Shown here: in pieces, positions 22,020 to 35,794 of the stretch
Layout: each line of letters begins with the position of its first letter
Numbering within the stretch: position 1 is the stretch's first letter
Assembly (NCBI GenBank): GCA_000697055.1
Contig: JNDT01001795.1
Span: 1-45,135, forward strand
Reading direction: 5' to 3'
Source of the DNA: Saksenaea vasiformis B4078
Taxonomy: Eukaryota > Mucoromycota > Mucoromycetes > Mucorales > Saksenaeaceae
DNA: 45,135 nt
Notes under the pieces: model-generated
Told to the model about the DNA's origin: nothing
Seen by the model: only the letters and a program-made list of their open reading frames with translations
Database searches by the model: none
Made by a program: the position numbers and the translations under genes

Positions 22020-22205
22020 AGATATCAGTATCAGTCAATGGGCTTCGCTTCTTCAACGATGAGACAACAGCACGAGACAGGGCCAAGTTGACGTTTAAGA
22101 ATGGTGATTCATCATCCAGATCATCGAGAGTTCTCTTCTTCAAGGTGCCCTACGGACCACGAAAATTTCACGGGATAAGATTAATCATTGGAATCCGCGT
22201 CTGAC
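22020..22205 (+). pseudogene. left member of an inverted pair of diverged coding fragments
   Basis: The plus-strand frame carries NDETTARDRAKLTFKNG and, 31 codons after DETT begins, YGPRKFHGI. A matching fragment lies on the minus strand near 22.87-23.06 kb. The two share GATGAGACAACAG and a 21-base stretch with one mismatch. The differences around YGPRKFHG fall at third codon positions, which suggests former coding DNA. The family is unknown. Confidence 0.4.
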
Positions 22206-22867
22206 TGTAATCCATACCTGGGCACCTTAACGGGCGCAGAGGCCCAGCCCATTTTTCTTATGGGCTCACATTTGGTCCAATGGTGTGGGCTGCTCCGCGT
22301 GCTTGAAGCTTGCAGTTAAATTGCGCAGCTTATCCAACACCTGTGGGATATAAGAAGAGTAAGAAATCAAATCGAATAGAGCGTTACAAAAAAAAAATAC
22401 CAAAGGACCAAAGGGTGTATTAAGAGACGGTCTCGATATCGTTTTACATGCAGAGATGGGAAGATGACTATTGCAGTTGCTCATCTTGACGTAAGTGACA
22501 AAGTGATTTGCTGAGAACAGTATTACTTTTGTAATGATGATGCCGCGTTTCATGGAAATTTAACGATACTGTTTATACAAAGAGCGTACAATAATATCAA
22601 ATACTACTGATCTACAACACGATGGTGGTCACACGCGTCGTATACGAATCCACTGAGATACAGCGACAGGGTTTATAATCACCGCCGGCAACAACAGTTT
22701 CCTGATGCATGAATTTATCTGTACCGATCATGGATTTACATGAAAAAATGGAACCAATGCGCTCGTAGTTCTATCTCCGGTCGCGTGCCTTCTGGAAATA
22801 ATACGATGCCCTATATTGAGACCGCTGGAAAGCACTAAAGCGAGGTTTCTTATATCGGATTGATCGT
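22206..22867. other. spacer between the inverted YGPRKFHG fragments
   Basis: About 660 bases with no recognised coding content; a minus-strand frame at 22266-22553 has no known motif. If the flanking repeats are terminal inverted repeats, this is the body of a non-autonomous element of about 790 bases (22151-22940, flanked by TA on both sides). Confidence 0.4.
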
Positions 22868-23060
22868 GCAAGGTTGGATTTCCTGGTATACGTGATAATC
22901 GGATAAATATGCTAACGCCGTGAAATTTTCGCGGTCCGTATGAAAACTGATCACCCAATTGTGTTCTCTTCCTTTGACTTCTTCAGCCAAGGAATCTACT
23001 GTTGTCTCATCGAGTGCACTGTAGTAGTTGTGCCATGACATGAAAATGAGCATGGGCAAC
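22868..23060 (-). pseudogene. right member of the inverted pair of diverged coding fragments
   Basis: On the minus strand a frame reads ALDETTVDSLAEEVKG and then, one base out of phase, SYGPRKFHGVSIF. The phase break means this copy is frameshifted relative to the left member at 22.02-22.20 kb. It is the mirror-image partner of that fragment. Confidence 0.4.
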
Positions 23061-23359
23061 GTCCTGAGTGAACATAGCTGGCGTCAGGTAGGGTCATTGA
23101 CGCCTTTATTGAACCACTGTTAGTAGCGCTGTTACCAAGAAGGCTCTCCAAAGGAAATTTCCTTACTCTGATATGGTACTACGAGCTCCAATTGAAGAGG
23201 GAAGCACATTTTGGTAAAGAGAATCCCTCGAATGGATATTTGTTACCGTTGGTTATTCTTTTGCGTGAAAGAAACAAACCATCACCTATGGATCCTTAAG
23301 CACCCAGAGGTCTTTAATTTCCGGATGACAGTCCGATAAGGAGGGAATGAGTAAAGCAA

Positions 23360-24145
23360 CTGAATACTCTGTGGTCATTTATCAGAACTATCCATTTCTA
23401 TTTCTCTGTTTGAGGGAGGATAGCTCACGTTACGTGAGGTTGCCATTTTCAAAAAGATATACAATTGCTTTTATTCATACTGATTTTTGGAGGCTAAAAG
23501 ATGCTTCGCTGATTCTCGTAACCAATGTCTTCTTTTTCTTTTCCAGGCGCTGATTACGTTCCACTTTATTCTTAACAACTGAGCAGAATTGTACAATTGG
23601 ATTGAGCACGGGAGAATATGGAGATAAATATGCATAACCATAACACCGAGATTCAATGTACTTGCCTACGTCTTCTCGTGTATGGATAGGTGCCTCATTC
23701 ATTACCAATCATGTTCCTTCATGTACGAATACTGATCCATCTTCATCCATTGTTGCCTTCAGAAAGCTTATGACTTTCATGACAACGTCAGTTTCACCCT
23801 TTACATTTGTCTGCATGACATCTGTCTCATTGTCTGCATTGCGAGGCAAATTAGACAAGTACTGTGGGTAAGAGCTCACTGTTTCAAGTGCATACTGCTC
23901 TTCATCAATAATATATATCCACGGCTTCTGGCCTGCCATACTCATCGACAACAGAGCCATATAAAAATTGAACATTCATGAAGCATATTTTTCCTTGTGA
24001 AGTTGCAATAAAGAAGAAAAACAAATGTTGAGAGAACCATTGGATCGTTTTTATAATCCAAGTGACGCCAAGTCTTGTGCGACAAAGTTTTCTGAAAAAT
24101 ACGACGTTTGGTTTATCATCGCGGCGACATGAATTTTCGTGCAGC
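23360..24145 (-). pseudogene. Tc1/mariner-type DDE transposase remnant, copy 2
   Basis: The minus-strand translation contains FLKATMDEDG, then a TGA stop, then LVMNEAPIHTREDVGKYI, YLSPYSPVLNPIVQF, SVVKNKVERN and TRISEA. This is the family order LVMDNAPIH ... YLPPYSPELNPIEQFWSVVKSKVKR ... RISEAC. Two catalytic acidic residues appear lost: D of MDNAPIH is N here, and E of NPIE is V. With the in-frame TGA this copy is inactive. Upstream sequence (to about 24145) is also homologous to copy 1. A perfect 15-base palindrome (CTCACGTTACGTGAG, 23425-23439) lies near its 3' end. Confidence 0.75.
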
Positions 24146-25987
24146 ATGACATTCATTAGGTGCAGTTTCGCTTCTGGGAGAGACACTTTACACTTATGGC
24201 AAATAGGACATGAAGATACTTGCAAGCAAAATATGACGTGAGGTGTCAACAACCTATGATACGGGGGAAAAAAAAGAATGATATAGTTGTGGCACGCGAA
24301 GTTCCCGGCACTAGCGTTTCCGAAATCATGTCCAGGTGCAAGCCCCTCTTTAAGAGTTCGGGACATCGACTTTTGAAACCTGAAGATCTGAACTCGATTG
24401 ACACGTGTGGAGAGACTTAAAATAAGAGCAGGATGTCTTAGTGTATAGGATCTAGGTAGATAATGCATTGTTTGAACCCTATAGAATCACCACTAGTTGT
24501 TGCCAACTTGCATCAAGCCATAGGTACAGCGATACAGCCAGACATGCTCTTTCTACAAGGCGAGGAATGCACCAAGTAAATAGGGCGATCGTATGATTCA
24601 TGAACCGTTCGCCTATCGCCGTATCAGGACAGATAATGCGTTATCATAGATAGATCTTTGAGATTTGACCCAATACTGTTTATTGAACAGATTTTCACGC
24701 TAATCTATATAAATTTTGCGCCCATGAAGAATCGCTTTTACGCTAAGAAAAGAGTCAAGGATGTGTTCGTTAATACATAGGTTGGCAACAAATTCATACA
24801 CTACTTAACATCAATGCGGTCCCTCGATAGACGCAAAATCATATAGACAGCATAAAATTCCATTCATGGTTAGCAAATGGAAATAATGCTTGGATGTCAT
24901 TTTACTTACTCCCGGAGGGAAATTCCACGAAATCATGGCGGCCGCACTTCGCACCGTAATGAGTGGGAGTGGGAGAATGGAGAAGATTAGCACTGAAAGT
25001 GTCCAATTGTAACGCACTGCAGAGGACTTGAAGCGATACCACGTCTAGCGGTCTATTATACAAGATGAGTGATGCTGAGTGCGACAACAGTTAGGTTACT
25101 TAAGTGATGGGTCATAAACGCCACCACAGCCGAGAAGGTTCGGGACAGAGGTCATACAGGCTAAACAAATACATCAAAAGACATGAGTGACCCTGGATGC
25201 GTATCCCATTGAAAGTACATACCGGGGATGCAAGATGAACAGAGTCAAAGAAAAAAAAAGAAAGAAAGGAAGGAAGGGTTCATGCGTGCCTTTAAGTACG
25301 GTCACTCTACGCGTTCGGATTGGTGCTTTGGGGAACCTATTACAATGGACCAGCGCAATGCATCTTTGATTTAGAAGTGAAAGGTATCTGCTTCTCTGCG
25401 CAAAGATACGCTGCCTCCTCACCGCAGGTTTGAGTTGGGTGTCGACGCAAAGTAATATTTGAATCATGCAAAATGTTTATTCAAAATCCAATATTATGCG
25501 TCGCCAGCGGACTTGGAGATGATCAATTTAACCTCCTTCGTGACCGAAGTACAGACCACTCGAATGAATAAAGTTTCACAAGATGAGTATTCTCGCCATT
25601 CCAAGCATAGCAGCTTGACGTCGGATGGTTATCGCTATGGCTGCCTATACAATGGTTACGATGCTCTAGCCACGCGCGGTCCATAGTGTCCTTTTCATCA
25701 ATCGAATCCTATTAAAACAGGAAAAGCGAAAAAAGAATTGGGAGAATTGTTCAAATCCTTTCCAAATGCCAAAACCCCATATTTGGAAAACTTTGACGTC
25801 ATTTACAAGAACAGTGGGTTTTTGCGCTACTCTCACATAAGCGTTTCTTCGCATCGCGCATTTAGCTATGCAACTTCCAAACGTACCATCAGGTGCTGGT
25901 AGCTGAACATGGAACTGTTTCTCACGTACTCTTTTGTTGTCGTAGGAAGGCAACGTTCCTGGTATTCAAACTGACGAATCACCACCA
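24146..25987. other. unassigned DNA upstream of the deubiquitinase gene
   Basis: Several medium frames occur on both strands, for example plus 25459-25686 and minus 25666-25953. None shows a recognised domain, and the larger ones overlap each other. A purine run lies at about 25242-25277. The stretch just before 25988 may hold the deubiquitinase promoter; a possible acceptor-like TAG immediately upstream leaves room for a 5' UTR intron. Confidence 0.5.
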
Positions 25988-30294
<4,307 letters not shown>

Positions 30295-31077
30295 CTTTTC
30301 TGTATCACGAGAAATAAATGTCAAGTGTTACCTGTTTTTTTTAAAAAAAAATAAGAATGTCCTTTTCTTTTTCGGTACATGACATCTAACCGTATCATTC
30401 TCCACACTATCAGTGGTTCTAATGGGTAGACTGCAACCCCAAATGAATGATGCACGTGGCTAGTGATTCCGAGAGTTAGTCCTTCCCAATTTAAGTATGG
30501 TCTTTAGAAGGGATGCGTTGCAGGGTCGCCCTGTGATAAGAGAAGGAGGTTGCTCTAGAAAAACTTTTTCATACCATTCCGATTGTGCTCGGGATGCTAA
30601 AAAGTTCCTTTTAAGTAGCCGCAGTTATTAGGGAGACAAATAAAAGGAACTGTGTGGAGAAGAATGGCTGCGATGGATGGATTACAGAGGTTGTTCATTT
30701 CTACGTAGATACCATACCAACCGCCCCAGTGCTCTTACAAATTATCCATCCTTTATGCTTTACCGAAAACCAAGAAAGAGAAAGGAAGAGAAAGAGACAG
30801 GAAAAGTTCATTGCATGCGTCCTAGAAAGTACGGTCGGGGCTTTAGTTACTTGCATGGGTGAAGATGCAAAGTCGTCATGCTGACAAGAGAGCTGGTCAA
30901 TGCGGCCGATCAAAGATCAGCAGGTAGCTTTGGAAAGTGAAAGGAAAATGTCATCTACCTTTCTTTTTTGTTTCTTTTTTTCTCTGTCTCTCTCTCTTTT
31001 TTTTTTCTTCCTTCCGCTTTTCCTCTCTTTTCTTTTCTTTCATCATTGACTACTATCTTTAAATAATTATATACCCA
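30295..31077. other. intergenic region with a long pyrimidine tract
   Basis: There is no recognised gene. The 3' part (about 30959-31050) is almost pure C/T on the plus strand and precedes the coiled-coil/PH gene, as often seen upstream of fungal start sites. Short overlapping frames at about 30654-30884 have lysine/glutamate-rich, low-complexity content only. Confidence 0.6.
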
Positions 31078-32373
31078 ATGATCAGGGCTCATTCAGACCA
31101 TCACCTAGATAGGTTATATATAAATCGCGCAAACCCCTTCTCCAGTTTGTCCGCCCTCCCAGATATTTCTTCTTCGTCTGATGTTTGCAGTGACATAATG
31201 GATTCCAACCAGGGGTTGTTAGGTGAGGTCCGCAAGATGCAGCGTCTCCTACAAACCCAGCAACAGCAAGACTCCCTGGCACGATTTGAACTTGAAAAAC
31301 AGCGGCAGCCAATATTTTCAGCCGTACAAGGTCTTGCTATCCTTTGTTTTTTTTCTTTTCTTTTATTAATGAATTTCTCTATAGATCATGTGGATATTGA
31401 TAGGATAGATAGGTTACATGATCATATTTGGCAGTTGGAATTGGACAATCAAGATCTGCGTGGCCAAGTGCACCGACTAACCCAACAAGTGGCACGACAG
31501 GCACGAGTGATGCGTCAGCAGAGTCTTTTGTCTCACGAGTTGGATTTACTGAAAGCCACACAAAAAAGTCAACAAGAAGATCATGAACATGAAATCCGCA
31601 CACTAAGACACGTCCTGGCGCGACTCACACGGGAACGGGACAGCCTCACACGACGGTTACAGCAAATTTCTAAAAGAAAAGACTCCTCCTCCTGCCAAGG
31701 ATCTGTCTCATCAGCCACCCTACTCCGTTGTCGATCCCTCGATGAAGATATACTCCGACCTACAACCACCACCATTACGACGGCAGCAGCAGCAGCGGAT
31801 AATCCACGCCGCAGAACGTGGACATTTGCAAGGCTTCCTTCCATAACAAACCATCCGAACGAGCTCTTGCCGAGCTATGGCGGTGACTGGATGTGGAAGC
31901 ACACACGCAAACTGGTTGGAGATAAGCGCCATCGCCGGTTCTTCTGGATCCAGCCTCAAACAAATACGTTACATTGGACGCGCGAGCATGGCAGCGAAAG
32001 CAAGAGCGGTAGGTCGAGGTTCACATAACGGAGTAGTAGTAGTAGTAGTAGTAGTAGCAGATCAGATAGACTTAACATTGCTTTTTTTTTTTTTTTTTTA
32101 GCTATCATTGAGTCTTTCGGCATAGAAGACCAAGACTCTTGGACACATCCACCCGTCCTCATTATCAGAACGTCCACACGTCCTGTCAGGATTCAGTGCA
32201 TGGATTTTGAATCCCATCGTTGCTGGGTGAAAGCACTGTTATCCTTAAAACCGAATGATCAAGAAAACACGCCCCAAAACGTCCCATCGCTGCGGCACCG
32301 GATCTCTCGTCGTTTCGGATTCACCAAACGTCCAACTTCATTTGTACCTTTTGATACCAAAATAGAGTATTAA
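31078..32373 (+). CDS. coiled-coil protein with C-terminal Num1/Mcp5-type PH domain
   Basis: Three exons (31078-31330, 31385-32008, 32102-32373) give about 382 residues. A Gln/Arg-rich coiled coil (from about HIWQLELDNQDLRGQVHRL to SLTRRLQQISKRK) leads into a basic linker. A PH domain follows, beginning GDWMWKHTRKLVGDKRHRR, continuing FFWIQPQTNTLHW, and ending with ESHRCWVKALLSL. This layout is the hallmark of the Mcp5/Num1 PH family, which binds phosphoinositides at the cell cortex and anchors dynein/mitochondria. The protein is much shorter than Num1 and lacks its repeats. Intron 1 (54 nt) is in frame without stops and has a weak GTCTTG donor, so retention would insert 18 hydrophobic residues. 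Intron 2 contains a GTA triplet array and a poly-T tract before its acceptor. MDSNQGLL at 31198 is an alternative start. Confidence 0.85.
32032..32057 (+). repeat. AGT triplet microsatellite in intron 2 of the PH-domain gene
   Basis: Eight AGT triplets followed by AG lie within the intron 32009-32101, upstream of a poly-T tract and the acceptor. Confidence 0.85.
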
Positions 32374-33480
32374 TTTAAACCATTTGCATTATTTAAAAAA
32401 GCATTTATAAATTTTGTTCATACGCGTCCTACTTAACTCCTTTTGTTGACAACAACAAACAACGGTTGCCTATGGAGGATGAAGAGTAACAGCAAACCAT
32501 CTCTAGCTATAGTTCTTTTGATTCTTCTTGAAAATGACGGTCCTCATTAGACAGCGTCTGCATGTGCTGTGCGTGAAGACGACTTCGTCATTTGAACATT
32601 GTTTCACAGACTACGTATAGAAATGCGTTGCGCAGTTAGCGCTGTATTGTAGGCTTCCCTAGAAAGACTAATTGACTGCGCTGGATAGAGTAAAACAAGC
32701 CAAGAAGACGCCTGATAGAGGTTCTTCTCTTTGATATCGGCAGATGTGGAGGAAGGATATGATAGACGAGACGAACTAGAACCTCTTTTTTTTTTAATAA
32801 TTTACTTCGATCTAAAGCTCTCAGTCTTCTGTAAATAGCGAGCCTTTCATTTTTTCAGTTTACTACGTAATTATCCTGGTTTTGAGTAGCGATAAAACTG
32901 CGGCAACGATAAAACCAGTATCTGTGTATATCCTAAAGTCTACAAAGAGGCAAGAACGTGCAAGATCTCTTGCCAATCCTATGATGCTCATGACGCCCGG
33001 TCGAGTTCACCAAATGGATATAGTTCTGTACTTCAAAAATAAAAAACGCTTTACCACAAGTAGGACGTCAACAGCTTCCATATAAAGCATGAGAAGCGAG
33101 GACTTGACAAAAACAGTCTTTCACTCCAAACGTGCCACCTCTGGCTTGATGAATATACGAACAGAGATCAGACGTTAGACAGGTTATAGCGCCATTTATG
33201 TTCGTCAAGCATATATCCTTGTTGTAAATACATACTGCTTTGCCATCCAATAAGATATGACGTAGATTCTCCAAAGGAATGCGCCTTTAAGCAGGACATT
33301 AAAAACTCGCTTACTGCTACTCTAACAACAACATTGATAGGAGGGAGCCAACACTCGTGCGCGTCCTTTGCATTTGATAATAATGCAACACCCGGGGGTC
33401 TACGAAAATTTGTTCTCTGTATAAAGACAGATATTCAAATTCGCGTTTACTGGACAGCATTTTATTCCAGGAACGTATTC
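32374..33480. other. intergenic region without a supportable gene
   Basis: Small frames on both strands (such as plus 32882-33085 and minus 33068-33274) show no recognised motif. AT-rich stretches dominate. Confidence 0.55.
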
Positions 33481-33486
33481 TTTTTC

Positions 33487-34500
33487 TCATTCTGGATTAG
33501 AGTTATGTCGGACAAACAGGTCGTATGTTGTACCAAATTACATCCAGAAGACGGGTATCTGTATAGAGATGTGTTAGCAATTAGATTTAAAGAATTTCGC
33601 TAAGCCGTGCTTCCTTTTCTTATACCTTCTACGATGCTTTTTCGCGATAGATCTCATTTCATCATTGAGGATGTCTTACAAGGACACGTCAGGCTATCAA
33701 ACTATGTAGAACAATCCATTATTCTACATAGTGCGTCTCGAAAAGACATCGCACTTTTTGAGTTGATCATTTATTCGGTAGGAGCATCAGATGAGGAAGA
33801 ATTACTTGAAGCGCTGCGAGCAACACTGTACGAAAAGCAATGGCCTGGGTGGCCGACCTTTTTCATGATGGTTTCCATTCGTGAAAGCAAGCTTCAAGTT
33901 TACCATCTCCACGAAGAATCTATCGATCCGCTATGCAATATCTCGCTGGAGAGTAAGGTTGTGAATCGACGTACCCTCTCGTTGCGGAAATCTGAGATCA
34001 GTCTTGAAACATTGTTTGCCCGATCCATCCCGAGCTTACGCGAAACAGCGGAGAATCAATCATGTTGTACATAGCGGGGTGTCCAGCAATCCATTTATTT
34101 GAGTTGATCATTTACTTCATGAGAGAGGAGGACGAAGAAGAGACAATCGGTAAACTAAATTACATACTTTACGATATGGCCTGGGAGAAGAGAGAAGGAA
34201 CGAGAGACGGAGACGGTGCCTCTTCGTCTCCTACTGATGATAGCACTATCAGACACCACAGCATAGAAGAGTTATTGGGTGAGGAAAGCGAAGATGGCAA
34301 GAAGGACTGTGGTTCCATCTAGCGTCGACGAGTACTCAAACTCGGGTTCTAGCTCTGATTTTGGCTTTGACGAAGTAACATATCAAACTATCCAAGTAGG
34401 ACCAAGCAAAGTGCAAGTATACAAGTTATACACGGTGAAAGATGGAATAGACTCTTTGAAATTGATCCGTCACTTAAAAAAAAAAAAAAGTCCGATATAA
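33487..34500 (+). other. coding-like region with an internal tandem duplication, family unknown
   Basis: Several plus-strand frames are open for 85-155 codons and share a repeated pattern. Unit 1 has ALFELIIYSVGASDEEELLEAL, then KLQVYHL. Unit 2, 341 bases later, has HLFELIIYFMREEDEEETIGKL, then KVQVYKL in a further frame. The DNA is identical over TTTGAGTTGATCATTTA in both units (33757-33773, 34098-34114), so this is a true duplication. Possible introns exist (a GTAAGG donor near 33953, a GTGAGG donor near 34280), but I could not build a complete gene. It may be an uncharacterised lineage-specific gene or a decayed one. Confidence 0.4.
33701..33732. repeat. perfect 11-bp inverted repeat (hairpin)
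   Basis: ACTATGTAGAA (33701-33711) and TTCTACATAGT (33722-33732) are perfect reverse complements separated by ten bases. It lies inside the coding-like unit 1, so it could be chance or a structured segment of the transcript. Confidence 0.7.
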
Positions 34501-35794
34501 AATGACTACAATCATAAGTTATATGTGGCCTTTGCTCTAAGAAAGCATTGCAATTCCTGGATAAAATGAGGACGCGTGCAGTAGACGTCAACTCCGCCTT
34601 GCCCTATCGAAAACAATGTGGCAAGTTCATTAAACCACCAATCGATCTTGAGTATGAGTGAAGGCATCCATTGTTGCTCAGCCATCTGGGGATATGCATC
34701 CAGTGGACTGATTTCTTCCCTCTACTAGCTCTTTTGCCTACAGCTCGCGACTTTCGTTATTCGGACATTTGTATCTTGTTTTCTTTGTACTGCGATCCTT
34801 TCTTCTTTCCCTTTTGCAAGCGGGATATCAGGAGAGCGGACATTGCAGACGAACAACGGTGGTCACCGAAATCGCCACTACCGCGGTCTTGGACAGAAAA
34901 CTGCCCTACGCGAAACCATTTTAATCGCAGACATGGGCCCCGCTTAAGATTTGACATGACAGAATCTGCTTTTGCTCGACAGATCCCCTTTTTTTTCTGC
35001 CGAAGAAAAAACTTGTTCCTGTAAGCTATCGTAGGATGGTATGAGAGCAACCAAATAGCATAGTAACACGTTGTTGTTTTTTTGAAAGAGGGCCTTTTTG
35101 TCCAATCTGAAGAACAACTCGTGCATCGATGCTCAATGTATAGAATGGTTAAAAGGAACCCAAACAGGGACAAATACAGGTCTATCTGTTCACTGTTCTC
35201 CTAAACGAGTGTTTTGAGATCATCCAACTTGCCCTGAAAGAACTCAGATGACTGTCACTATTCAGGACGCATGTTTCAGATAACTGTCTCCGAGCAGTGA
35301 AAATGTGCTTGAGCCAAAGAATGCTGTTCTTCTAAAAAGTAAATCGTAGACAACTTCTTCTGGGGACTTTATTCTTACTTCCCTTTGTTTTTTTTTTCGT
35401 CACTTTAAACTTCTTTTTGCTTCTCCTTTCGGTTGTCGGAATTCATGGCACTGGGAACGTCATAGTTGCTGAACTTTTTTTTTTTTTTTTTTCGCTGGCC
35501 GACAGGGGCAAATGGAGGATGCTGGAACAAAAGGTCCCGGGTTCCCCTAATGCCACAGTAAGTTAGTTAGTGACTGACTCATTATTCTCATTGTTCTGCG
35601 GATATAAACAGAGTCCCTGAATAATAAATAATAAAATAACCCATAACAAATTACCTTTTTGTTTATATTTTACCAGAAAAAGAGAAGCGTTGACAGGCGG
35701 TCCTTCAAATTTGTCGCTGTTATATACTTGTATAAAACTCCACCAAAACAAAAAAAGTTTTCCTTTTCCTCTCTCCCTCCCTCATTCACTACAC
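34501..35794. other. intergenic region upstream of the membrane-anchored CCCH gene
   Basis: Overlapping low-content frames (34671-35024 plus, 34757-35173 minus) and a T-run (about 35475-35492). A CT-rich leader lies just before the CCCH gene's start. No gene is supported. Confidence 0.55.

Noticed and set aside
22151..22940. Simple call of a mariner-type miniature inverted-repeat element
   Set aside because: The TA-flanked inverted repeats fit, but codon-position differences and similarity continuing outside the ends favour an inverted gene-fragment duplication; kept only as an alternative.
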